Shown piece after piece: positions 1-5,167 of a DNA stretch of 7,467 nucleotides. The DNA lies in assembly GCA_964485555.1 (NCBI GenBank), contig CAZAJN010000040.1, forward strand, positions 1-7,467. The letters run 5' to 3'. A model generated the notes under the pieces. It ran no database searches, had not been told where the DNA came from, and saw only the letters and a list, made by a program, of their open reading frames with translations. The first letter of the stretch is position 1; each line of letters begins with the position of its first letter. The DNA is from GWC2-37-8 sp964485555. GTDB taxonomy: Bacteria > Patescibacteriota > Minisyncoccia > Moranbacterales > GWC2-37-73. Made by a program: the position numbers and the translations under genes.

Positions 1-99
1 AGCGTTGTCCAAACGTACTCCGTGCGAATGGAGAGTGGTTTCGATGTCTGTGTTGTTTGTGAAGTTTATGGTGAGGGTTGAGCCTTGCTTCACTTTAAG
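1..99. repeat. Terminal direct repeat, left copy (circular overlap)
   Basis: These 99 bases are identical to 7369-7467. The repeat lies inside the multicopper oxidase gene, and joining the two ends at it leaves that gene's reading frame intact. The simplest reading is an assembly overlap from a circular molecule of 7368 bp; a tandemly repeated chromosomal unit would look the same. An exact odd length such as 99 is what a de Bruijn assembler with that k-mer would leave, so the repeat itself is probably not biological. Confidence 0.93.
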
Positions 100-339
100 G
101 GTTGGCCCCGGAATGGAGCCGTTATAAGCGAGCATTTTGTAGAGTGAGCCATTGAGTTCTTTTTCGATAAATGAGGATTCCAGATCGTAGGTGTCGCCAT
201 CCTTCAGCTCTACCATTTGAGTGCTGGAGGCCAAAGGTGTTTCGGAAGTTTCTCCTACAGCACCTTCTTGGGTCGTATTCCGACAGGCCGTTAGAAGAAT
301 GAGGATGAAAAACGCGAGAAGAAGTGAGATTTTTTTCAT
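1..339 (-). CDS. Multicopper oxidase, N-terminal part (gene continues across the circular junction)
   Basis: This segment encodes residues 1-113 of a 518-residue multicopper oxidase whose remainder lies at 6151-7368. The ATG is at 339-337. The protein opens with MKKISLLLAFFILILLTAC, a Sec-type signal ending in the lipobox LTAC, so Cys19 should be lipidated and the enzyme anchored to the envelope. There is no twin-arginine motif, unlike the Tat-exported CueO. A spacer of about 35 residues precedes the first cupredoxin domain. The family pattern NGSIPGPTL is at about 73-81, and the first trinuclear-copper motif HSHG is at 104-107. The start lies 13 bases after the stop of the 628-aa propeller gene and has no Shine-Dalgarno sequence, only an A/T-rich leader, which fits co-transcription. 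The frame is uninterrupted through the join. Confidence 0.9.
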   Translation of the reverse strand, partial: MKKISLLLAFFILILLTACRNTTQEGAVGETSETPLASSTQMVELKDGDTYDLESSFIEKELNGSLYKMLAYNGSIPGPTLKVKQGSTLTINFTNNTDIETTLHSHGVRLDNA

Positions 340-352
340 TGTATTAATTGTA

Positions 353-2239
353 TTAGTAGATTTTTTGCCAGTTCAGTCCGCTGTCTTCACTCTTATGGAT
401 CTTATTATTCTCATCTATAGCGTAAACAAACTTAGGGTCGGCAGAGGAATAAGTCATGAAGTAGAAAATGGCATTCGGTGTTCCTGAAACAGAGGTCCAT
501 GTCTTTCCAGCATCACTACTGGAAGCTAGGCCAAATGTATCGGAAAAACTGAGCATTTGGTTTGCATCTTGAGGATTTTGAACTAATGTCAAAACTGCGC
601 TGGATACCAAATCCCCTGAAAGGATTGTCCAAGTTTCACCGCCATCTTTACTCATCCAAATTCCCTGTTTCGTATTTGCGTAGAGGGTTTGATCGTCCAC
701 GCTGTCGGCCACTAGACTGAAAATGCTTTCCGGTTGGTTTGTGAACAGTGACCATGTTTTGCCACCGTCGATGCTTTTTTGAATTTTCGAGTAAAAGTAA
801 CCATAAACAATATTCGCGTTAACTGGACTGACTGTCATGGCATGAAAATCAACAGGTCCGTCAATCCCGTCCGATACTTTATTCCATGTTTCACCACCAT
901 CCGTTGTCTTTTGAAATCCACTATTACCACCAAACGAAGGGTGTCCACTGGCGTAGAAAGTGAGAGGGTCCTTGCTGTTGATTGTGAAGCCCATCAGGTC
1001 GTGTGTCGTGGTTCCAATTCGATACAAATCCTTATCATTTTCCAAAACCAGTAGCCCTTCGTGAGTGGCAATATACAGTTTGCTTGGGTCATCAATCGCT
1101 ACGGCTATTCCATGTGAGTGAGAGATGCCATCCACCTCAGTCAGAGAAACCGATGCTTCACTTGTTTCTCGTTCCCAAACACTCACTCCATTTGGAGCTT
1201 CCCCTACTTCGATGGTTTTGATTACTTGATCTGTTTTTGTATCAATAATGGAAAGGTCTCCACTCACAATATTGGTGATGTAAACTTGTGAACCATCTTT
1301 GGAAATGGCTACTCCATGGGGTCCCTCTCCAGCAATGATGGTTTCCACAACCTCTTGAGATTCTAGGTCGACCTTATAAACTTTATCGCTTGTGGGCTGA
1401 TCGAAGTAAAAGCCTTGATCCGCAACGTAGACATAACGAGAATCGGGAGTTGCATAAACTTGTACTGGTCCTTTGGCTTCTGGCAGTGCCACTTTGCTGA
1501 CCGTTTTTGTTGCTACGTTATAAAGTCCCAACTGTTTGGTGGAATAAAGAGAGGCGAATGCCCACTTCCCATCAAGAGTGACTCCAGTTTGCACCACCGC
1601 ATCTTCAAAATTTACAATTTCAAATGCCTCTGTTCCAAGGTTCAAAATACCCATCCCTTTTGATCCCATCAGAGCGATGTAAGCAAGACTTCCATCGGTA
1701 TTTAATCGCAAACCATGAGGCTCGGCTCCTTCTGGAAGCTCTATTGTTTTTTCAAGTGTGTATGTTTTTGCGTTTACTATGAAGATTTCACCTTCTTCTT
1801 GTGCTGCTGCGTAAGCCCATTGATTATCAGGACTGAGCACGACATGGGCAAGGTGCAGATCCGTGCCTAACTTTATCGTTTGGATGACTTGCTCCGTCTC
1901 TGTAGAGATAACAATCAATTGATCTTCTTCTGCAAGATTGCTTTCGCTCGAATGCATTTCCTCTTTTTTACCTTCCTCTTCACCCATTGCATTCACTGTG
2001 ACCCAAACCGTTTCCCCATCCGGGGAAACTTGGACGTTATGAGGCATTCCTGGAAGCTCTACCCTCTTTAAAACAATGCCTGAAGTAGGATCCACCACGG
2101 AGACTTCATTGTCGTTTTCTACGGCAACATAGACTTTTTTATCCAGTGAACTTTCTTGATCAGGTTCGTTCAAGGTATTCGATTGGCACCCAGTCAAAAG
2201 CAGAGCGGTGCCAAGAAGTAATAAAAGATTTTTTTTCAT
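353..2239 (-). CDS. Lipoprotein with YVTN beta-propeller fused to a BNR/Asp-box (F510_1955-like) propeller
   Basis: This is a 628-residue exported protein. Residues 1-18 form a lipoprotein signal ending in LLTGC, with Cys18 as the lipidation site. Residues about 35-355 are a beta-propeller of YVTN/YncE type, with repeated units such as VYVAVENDNEVSVVD, HNVQVSPDGETVWVT and HGVAISKDGSQVYITN. An acidic, Met/His-containing insert lies near 85-105. Residues about 365-628 form a second domain with five Asp-box signatures: TTDGGETW near 445, SIDGGKTW near 489, SKDGGETW near 530, SSDAGKTW near 574 and SEDSGLNW near 617. The HSHG at 374-377, SGHPS near 431 and DFHAM near 464 match my memory of the F510_1955 'glycosylhydrolase' family, which often sits beside copper genes; glycosidase activity is doubtful. 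The gene lies between the 98-aa membrane protein and the oxidase. It may bind or scaffold copper, or assist the oxidase, but that is inference. Confidence 0.88.
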   Translation of the reverse strand: MKKNLLLLLGTALLLTGCQSNTLNEPDQESSLDKKVYVAVENDNEVSVVDPTSGIVLKRVELPGMPHNVQVSPDGETVWVTVNAMGEEEGKKEEMHSSESNLAEEDQLIVISTETEQVIQTIKLGTDLHLAHVVLSPDNQWAYAAAQEEGEIFIVNAKTYTLEKTIELPEGAEPHGLRLNTDGSLAYIALMGSKGMGILNLGTEAFEIVNFEDAVVQTGVTLDGKWAFASLYSTKQLGLYNVATKTVSKVALPEAKGPVQVYATPDSRYVYVADQGFYFDQPTSDKVYKVDLESQEVVETIIAGEGPHGVAISKDGSQVYITNIVSGDLSIIDTKTDQVIKTIEVGEAPNGVSVWERETSEASVSLTEVDGISHSHGIAVAIDDPSKLYIATHEGLLVLENDKDLYRIGTTTHDLMGFTINSKDPLTFYASGHPSFGGNSGFQKTTDGGETWNKVSDGIDGPVDFHAMTVSPVNANIVYGYFYSKIQKSIDGGKTWSLFTNQPESIFSLVADSVDDQTLYANTKQGIWMSKDGGETWTILSGDLVSSAVLTLVQNPQDANQMLSFSDTFGLASSSDAGKTWTSVSGTPNAIFYFMTYSSADPKFVYAIDENNKIHKSEDSGLNWQKIY

Positions 2240-2276
2240 ATCAGTGAGTTATAGGCTAAATCGATTCAATCGCCTG

Positions 2277-2573
2277 TCACTCTCTCTGTGTGACTCGCCG
2301 GAGAAGGTTTCTATCTGGACGCAGCGGTACAAGACTTAAGGAAGATTTGTCTTCAGAGTAAGAAAGGAAAACAAAAAATACTGGAACAACTAAGGTGAGT
2401 AGTAGTGGAAGGACTGCTTCACTTTTATTTACTGCTGACTCAAGAATGCAGTGCTCACTAAATGCACAAGTATTTTCATGTCCTTGACTGCTCATTAGTA
2501 GGGCAAAAGAGAACTGGAGCAGGCTAAAGCCTACAATCAGCATCCACAATATTTTTGTCTTTAGTGATTTCAT
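2277..2573 (-). CDS. Small two-helix membrane protein with Cys/His loop
   Basis: This 98-residue protein has a hydrophobic segment at about 8-27, a polar loop with His32, Cys36, His41 and Cys42, a second hydrophobic segment at about 53-72, and a charged tail rich in Arg. The spacing HENTCAFSEHC looks like a metal-binding or disulfide loop, and the topology would place it outside the cytoplasmic membrane. It follows csoR by 19 bases and precedes the propeller lipoprotein by 37 bases, so it is the second gene of the operon. I do not recognise a named family. A copper-binding or relay role is a guess from the loop residues and context. The ATG at 2573 is preferred because it opens directly into the first hydrophobic helix; no Shine-Dalgarno sequence is present. 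Confidence 0.75.
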   Translation of the reverse strand: MKSLKTKILWMLIVGFSLLQFSFALLMSSQGHENTCAFSEHCILESAVNKSEAVLPLLLTLVVPVFFVFLSYSEDKSSLSLVPLRPDRNLLRRVTQRE

Positions 2574-2592
2574 ACTTCGAGTTTAGATCCTA

Positions 2593-2871
2593 TTATTTTT
2601 TCTTTTGAGCAAGCTTATAAACCTTCAGTATTTCTTTAACCGCCTGATCCGCTTTCCCTCCTTTTATTTGTTCAATCACGTGAGTTGAAAGATGATTTTC
2701 TAAAATCAAATCTTCTACCCCTGACAGAGCTTCTTTAATAGCGCTAGCTTGAGTGATGATGTCCACACAGTAGCTCTCCTCTTCTACCATTTTTTGGAGT
2801 CCCCGGATTTGGCCTTCAATGATTTTAAGGCGACGTATGGCTTTGGATTTTATGTCTTTTCTCATATGCAT
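2593..2871 (-). CDS. csoR: CsoR/RcnR/FrmR-family metal-responsive repressor
   Basis: This 92-residue all-helical DNA-binding repressor matches the usual length of the CsoR/RcnR/FrmR family. The family hallmarks are visible: basic helix 1 with RRLKIIEGQIRGLQKM at 13-28, Cys35 in ESYCVDIITQ, and His60 in LENHLSTH. CsoR binds Cu(I) with a Cys-His-Cys set, but here the third position (64) is His, giving Cys35-His60-His64. RcnR (nickel/cobalt) shows this pattern, as does, from memory, the copper-responsive CsoR of Thermus thermophilus. His2 could stand in for the N-terminal His of RcnR. Copper sensing is favoured by the neighbouring multicopper oxidase and by the operator type upstream. Two starts are possible, ATG at 2871 or 2865; an in-frame TAG precedes the first. 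The gene is first in the operon and probably represses its own transcription. Confidence 0.93.
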   Translation of the reverse strand: MHMRKDIKSKAIRRLKIIEGQIRGLQKMVEEESYCVDIITQASAIKEALSGVEDLILENHLSTHVIEQIKGGKADQAVKEILKVYKLAQKKK

Positions 2872-2873
2872 CT

Positions 2874-2903
2874 AGCATACCCATAGGGGGTATTATAAGT
2901 CAA
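2874..2903 (-). promoter_or_regulatory. Predicted promoter of the csoR-led operon
   Basis: Reading leftward, TTGACT (2903-2898) and TATGCT (2879-2874) are separated by 18 bases and would serve as -35 and -10 boxes. The CsoR operator then lies mainly in the spacer and overlaps the -10, and the transcript would start at or beside the repressor's ATG, nearly leaderless. A second possible -10, a perfect TATAAT at 2897-2892, lacks a good -35; using it would put the operator over the start site. Either layout suits repression by a bound CsoR tetramer. Which is used cannot be told from sequence. Confidence 0.55.
2877..2893. promoter_or_regulatory. CsoR-type operator
   Basis: The sequence ATACCCATAGGGGGTAT is an inverted repeat with perfect 6-bp arms, ATACCC and GGGTAT, around a 5-bp centre. 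On the gene strand it reads ATACCCCCTATGGGTAT, which closely matches the G/C-tract operators known for CsoR (TACCC...GGGTA). It lies 5 bases upstream of the csoR ATG and within the predicted promoter. No second full site was seen in the window; a half-like ATACCCAT occurs at 3064-3071. Confidence 0.85.
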
Positions 2904-2935
2904 CTGAGGCTGCTGCTGTGAATAATCCCTTTTAT

Positions 2936-3010
2936 ACTGTCTCAAATGTCTCATTTAGCCTGAAACGCCATAGTTGTGTCTCACGGCAAGAGACACTACA
3001 ATGAGACAGT
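2936..3010. repeat. TGTCTCA inverted/direct repeat cluster with nested hairpins
   Basis: Five partial or full copies of TGTCTC/GAGACA occur within 75 bases. ACTGTCTCA (2936-2944) is the exact reverse complement of TGAGACAGT (3002-3010). TGTCTCATT (2947-2955) is the exact reverse complement of AATGAGACA (3000-3008). The two left copies are therefore tandem 9-base repeats competing for one right arm. Inside is a hairpin, GTGTCTC (2976-2982) and GAGACAC (2990-2996) with loop ACGGCAA, extendable to ten base pairs with one mismatch (2973-2999). No T-tract follows it on either strand, so it is not a standard terminator. Confidence 0.8.
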
Positions 3011-3157
3011 CCAAAGGGTACTAGACCCGAGTGGCCAGCCATTACGGGCACTATTAGCACTTAATACCCATGCACCTAGGCAAAAGGGCAGGCGGATTTT
3101 GTGTGACTAGGGTCTCTGTTGAGAGGCTTGAAATCTTTAAAAAGTTCGTATCCCGTG

Positions 3158-3200
3158 AATCTATGGAGCCTGGGCAGTATCTACATTTCCTTCATAGATT
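3158..3200. repeat. Long imperfect hairpin in the non-coding region
   Basis: AATCTATGGAG (3158-3168) pairs with CTTCATAGATT (3190-3200) over 11 positions with a single G-U pair, enclosing a 21-base loop. No run of T follows on either strand, so it is unlikely to be an intrinsic terminator. It may be part of a structured RNA or an origin element. TACATT in the loop also has a downstream complement AATGTA (3211-3216), giving an alternative pairing. Confidence 0.55.
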
Positions 3201-3261
3201 TTGCCATCACAATGTAACGAGTATAAGATGTCCTCAATTCATCAAAAATAGCTGTGGTAAG

Positions 3262-3498
3262 TCACTTAATTCCAATTACAATCGTTGAACCCTTAACCAG
3301 AGGGCCTTCTCCCACAAAAGTAACCACCATAGCTGCTGGATGAGCCAGCTCATGTAGATTGGTACCCAGCCAAAACAAGAAACCTCCTAATGAAAGCCCA
3401 ACTAGGTAAAGAGAAAGCAGTAATAGAAAAATCATCCAGTGTTCCTGTAGCATCAGGAGTAACTCTTCCTTATCTGAGGATTGTTCAGATTCATGCAT
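3262..3498 (-). CDS. Small single-helix membrane protein, last gene of the operon
   Basis: This 78-residue product has an acidic N-terminus (about 1-20), one strong hydrophobic segment at about 21-45, and a tail with HELAHPAAM at about 49-57 followed by a weakly hydrophobic end. The two His and one Met near the membrane border could bind a metal, but no family is recognised. Its ATG at 3498 comes three bases after the stop of the preceding frame (3502-3504), a spacing typical of translational coupling, which supports it as real. There is no Shine-Dalgarno sequence. After its stop no terminator is visible before the repeat-rich non-coding region. Confidence 0.55.
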   Translation of the reverse strand: MHESEQSSDKEELLLMLQEHWMIFLLLLSLYLVGLSLGGFLFWLGTNLHELAHPAAMVVTFVGEGPLVKGSTIVIGIK

Positions 3499-3501
3499 AA
3501 G

Positions 3502-3731
3502 TTAAATGAAAAATAAGTACATAGTGAATCCGACGGTTAGTACTAGAAGCGCAACGGCGTAGAATTTTAATAAAAAATGAAGAGCAGGTGTCTCAATTTT
3601 TTATTGTTTTCGTAGCCTAGTATTTTTATTTGTGTATTTGTATATCCAAAAATATCTTTCCGAATAAGAACGTACCAAAGAACCGTAAAAAGGTGTGAGA
3701 TTCCTAAAATGATCCATAATGTAAGATTCAC
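3502..3731 (-). CDS. Small two-helix membrane protein split by an apparent -1 frameshift
   Basis: A GTG at 3731 opens a 54-codon frame ending at 3567, with one hydrophobic helix near residues 3-23 (NLTLWIILGISHLFTVLWYV) and a polar stretch to ENNKK. After a run of six A on the gene strand (T at 3597-3602), the helix-like sequence continues in the -1 frame as IETPALHFLLKFYAVALLV and onward to a stop at 3502. That second frame has no ATG, GTG or TTG before its helix, and a stop lies just upstream of the A-run, so it cannot easily start by itself. One extra A, or a -1 slip at AAA-AAA, would give a coherent 76-residue two-helix protein whose end lies three bases before the next gene. It could be an assembly error, a real mutation, or slippage used by the cell. 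The start follows the previous stop by six bases. Function unknown. Confidence 0.6.
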
Positions 3732-3737
3732 GAGAAA

Positions 3738-4169
3738 TCAATTGCTTAAATTCCATTTAAAACTACGGCTCTCGACTCCACCGACATCTTTCAAGATAAG
3801 TTCAAAAGAACCTGGCTCATCCCCTGTCCCTCTAAAACTTAAAATGCCTTCCTGATGATGAGATTGCTCGCTAAACATTTCCCAAGAAAAAGCTGAAAGG
3901 GTTTGCCTATCGTCGAGGAGCAGCTCTGCGTCACCCTTTAGATCTTCCGGTAGTTCACCAGAATGGGTGTTCAGTTCAATTTCAAACCTCCAATTATCAG
4001 ACTCCGATAGGGTGATCGGTCTAACGGTTACTGTGACACCTCCTTCATCACTCGTTAGAGTATTTGCACCTTGTAACTCTTTATTTTTGATCGTTATCCA
4101 ATAAACAAGCAAGACCACACCAATGGAAAGAGCAATGAGTCCTAAGCTTAGAGTTGCTGATCTTTTCAT
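3738..4169 (-). CDS. Membrane-anchored extracytoplasmic domain protein with LNTHS/HH motifs
   Basis: This 143-residue protein has an N-terminal hydrophobic anchor at about 8-26 and a beta-rich extracytoplasmic domain from about 43 to 143. Distinctive features are TVTVRPITL (46-54), FEIELNTHS (62-70), a Trp-containing segment ending in the His pair SHHQEGILSF (103-112), and LILKDVGGVESRSFKW (124-139). I have a memory of this uncharacterised domain (LNTHS, then W...HH..G.L.F) recurring in bacterial and archaeal proteins near metal genes, but have no name for it. The conserved His residues could bind copper outside the cell. Its ATG overlaps the TGA of the 150-aa membrane gene by four bases (ATGA), a strong sign of coupled translation. 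It lacks the lipobox Cys, so it should stay as a membrane-anchored protein. Confidence 0.8.
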   Translation of the reverse strand: MKRSATLSLGLIALSIGVVLLVYWITIKNKELQGANTLTSDEGGVTVTVRPITLSESDNWRFEIELNTHSGELPEDLKGDAELLLDDRQTLSAFSWEMFSEQSHHQEGILSFRGTGDEPGSFELILKDVGGVESRSFKWNLSN

Positions 4170-4618
4170 GCTTGTTTTTTAAAATTTATAATTTGCTTGG
4201 TGATGTAGGCTAATCCGAGAAGATTGAAGGCGAGTCCCACGAGAAAAAGTTCCTTTTGATACTCAGGGATTACGGTTAAGAAACCGGACACTCCTAGAAT
4301 CGGGATAATATTGGCCAGATAGTGAGCGCAACATGAAATCATGGCAAGAGTGGAACTTGTTCCCGAAACAGCCAATGCTTTTCCTGTTCCAGTTGGGCAA
4401 TGGTGAGAAATGCTCATCCTCAAATAAGCGTAGAGTCCTAGTTGGAGTCCAAAACCAATTGCCAGTGGAAGGATATAGATCCAAAATTGAGCGAACTGGT
4501 TTTGAGCGAAATCCCATCCTGAAATTAAGCTCACAATTGAGAAGAAAAATGTGAGGAGCAAAGAAGTGCCTAATGCTCCCCACAGAAGGGCTTTAATTTT
4601 GAGGCTAAGTTGAGTCAT
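4166..4618 (-). CDS. Four-helix membrane protein with Ser-Cys-Cys-Ala-His motif
   Basis: Taken from the ATG at 4618, the product is 150 residues with four predicted membrane helices at about 10-33, 45-66, 82-110 and 122-143. The loop before helix 3 has HHC (72-74), and helix 3 has SCCAHY (95-100) followed by IIPILGVSGFL. A Cys-Cys-x-His in a membrane helix, with another HHC nearby, suggests transition-metal handling, perhaps passing or binding Cu(I). This recalls small polytopic proteins in copper and mercury clusters, but I cannot name the family. A longer version could begin at a TTG at 4645, adding nine residues; the ATG is preferred since the shorter form begins just before the first helix. 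It ends in a 4-base overlap with the 143-aa gene, and the two probably act together. Confidence 0.78.
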   Translation of the reverse strand: MTQLSLKIKALLWGALGTSLLLTFFFSIVSLISGWDFAQNQFAQFWIYILPLAIGFGLQLGLYAYLRMSISHHCPTGTGKALAVSGTSSTLAMISCCAHYLANIIPILGVSGFLTVIPEYQKELFLVGLAFNLLGLAYITKQIINFKKQA

Positions 4619-4656
4619 GGGATTACTATAATAGGTGCAAATCAATGAGCAGACGA

Positions 4657-4878
4657 TTAAAGGATCTCACCTTTCTTTTCAAGCATCATGTGGTGAATGG
4701 TTGCAATTTGTGCCCAAATGGCAAGAAGGATAAGAATAGCAGTGCAGAATAGGGCATCAGCCTTGGTGATTCCGAAGACAAGGTCATCGGCTCCACCGAG
4801 TAAGGCACTTACAAAAGTAATGACACCAGTAAAACCTACCAGGATACTGATGAGGTGAAATAATTTAGATAGTTTCAT
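4657..4878 (-). CDS. Small two-helix membrane protein
   Basis: The product is 73 residues with hydrophobic segments at about 7-26 and 38-60, ending in IATHHMMLEKKGEIL-like polar sequence (His-His-Met-Met near 62-65). The frame is open further upstream to 5025, but that part overlaps the YHS gene and looks non-hydrophobic and random, so the ATG at 4878, beginning MKLSKLFHLI, is the better start. It lies 22 bases after the YHS stop, with an A/T-rich palindrome in between. The HHMM cluster at the membrane border could bind copper. No family recognised. Its neighbours on both sides are metal-binding membrane or small proteins, which supports a role in the same system. Confidence 0.7.
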   Translation of the reverse strand: MKLSKLFHLISILVGFTGVITFVSALLGGADDLVFGITKADALFCTAILILLAIWAQIATIHHMMLEKKGEIL

Positions 4879-4888
4879 ATTGTTGGGG

Positions 4889-4908
4889 TTAATTAATTGA
4901 TTAATTAA
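4889..4908. repeat. A/T-rich 20-bp palindrome overlapping the YHS stop codon
   Basis: TTAATTAAT and ATTAATTAA form perfect 9-bp arms around a 2-base centre, in the gap between the YHS gene and the 73-aa gene. The right arm contains the YHS stop codon. With only A and T in the arms it is probably a weak mRNA hairpin or chance, but TTAATTAA leaders are common before starts in Bacteroidota-like genomes. Confidence 0.5.
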
Positions 4909-5083
4909 GATATTTTTCTGGGGCACTAACGAATTGATCCTTACACGCCGTACCACAAAAGTAGTAGATCGTTCCTTTGTGTGCGACTTGGAGGGTATCT
5001 TCCGTGGGCTCGAGCTCCATGCCACAAACGACGTCTTTAACTGGAGATGAATTTTGGGGGCTGCAACAAGATGAATTTTCCAT
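4901..5083 (-). CDS. Small YHS-domain metal-binding protein with N-terminal Cys-Cys
   Basis: This 60-residue soluble protein has SSCCSP at 4-9, then a complete YHS-type domain: VVCGMEL with Cys20 and Met22, AHKGTIYYFCGTACKDQF with Cys43 and Cys47, and PEKYL at the end. YHS domains are found free-standing and at the N-terminus of copper P-type ATPases, where the Cys residues bind soft metals, so a cytoplasmic copper chaperone or buffer is the likely role. There is no signal peptide. The ATG at 5083 is the only normal start. The same frame is open back to the stop of the 257-aa gene but has no start codon there. It sits among membrane protein genes of the operon. No copper ATPase is present in the window to receive metal from it, so its partner is either chromosomal or one of the membrane proteins here. 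Confidence 0.92.
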   Translation of the reverse strand: MENSSCCSPQNSSPVKDVVCGMELEPTEDTLQVAHKGTIYYFCGTACKDQFVSAPEKYLN

Positions 5084-5167
5084 ATATTTAGTTGTTATTG
5101 ATCCGATAAATGAGCCACGTTTAACCCACTGGTTTGCCGGTGCACTACTTTCGTTTTGAATTTTTGA

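Larger units (their letters stand above)
2904..3261. other. Only large non-coding region of the circle; candidate origin/control region
   Basis: About 360 bases lie between the last gene (78-aa, stop at 3262) and the csoR promoter without a believable gene. The region holds the TGTCTCA inverted-repeat cluster (2936-3010), a GGGT-ACTAG-ACCC mini-hairpin (3016-3028), a long hairpin (3158-3200) and the half-operator-like ATACCCAT (3064-3071). No terminator with a T-tract, tRNA or recognisable transposon end with target duplication was found. Since the rest of the circle is packed with co-directional genes, anything needed in cis for maintenance, such as an origin, resolution site or structured RNA, most likely lies here. 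Its function is inferred from position only. Confidence 0.5.

Noticed and set aside
221..487. Plus-strand frame across the oxidase/propeller gene boundary, and other plus-strand frames inside the propeller gene
   Set aside because: All lie antisense to strongly supported lipoprotein genes and show no domain features.
2936..3010. Integron attC site or a complete MITE
   Set aside because: The inverted repeats are clear, but there are no attC core sites of the GTTRRRY/RYYYAAC kind at the ends and no target-site duplication flanking the repeats.
3064..3071. Second CsoR operator (ATACCCAT)
   Set aside because: Only one half-site is present; the matching GGGTAT arm is missing.
3136..3160. GTTCGTATCCC resembling a tRNA T-arm
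   Set aside because: Flanking bases do not form a T-stem and no acceptor, anticodon or D arm can be placed around it.
3070..3288. 72-codon plus-strand open frame in the non-coding region
   Set aside because: No family-like motif, runs antisense to the rest, overlaps the end of the 78-aa gene, and covers structured repeat DNA; no supporting promoter or ribosome site.
4263..4583. 106-codon minus-strand frame inside the four-helix protein gene
   Set aside because: It is an out-of-frame shadow; the overlapping 150-aa frame has membrane helices, the Cys-Cys-His motif and operon spacing.
4657..5025. Long 122-aa version of the 73-aa protein
   Set aside because: The extra N-terminal part is the YHS gene read in another frame; the ATG at 4878 leads straight into a membrane helix.
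5084..5167. In-frame extension joining the 257-aa protein's stop to the YHS protein
   Set aside because: The 28 codons are open but have no usual start codon and no readthrough signal; an open stretch this short is likely by chance.
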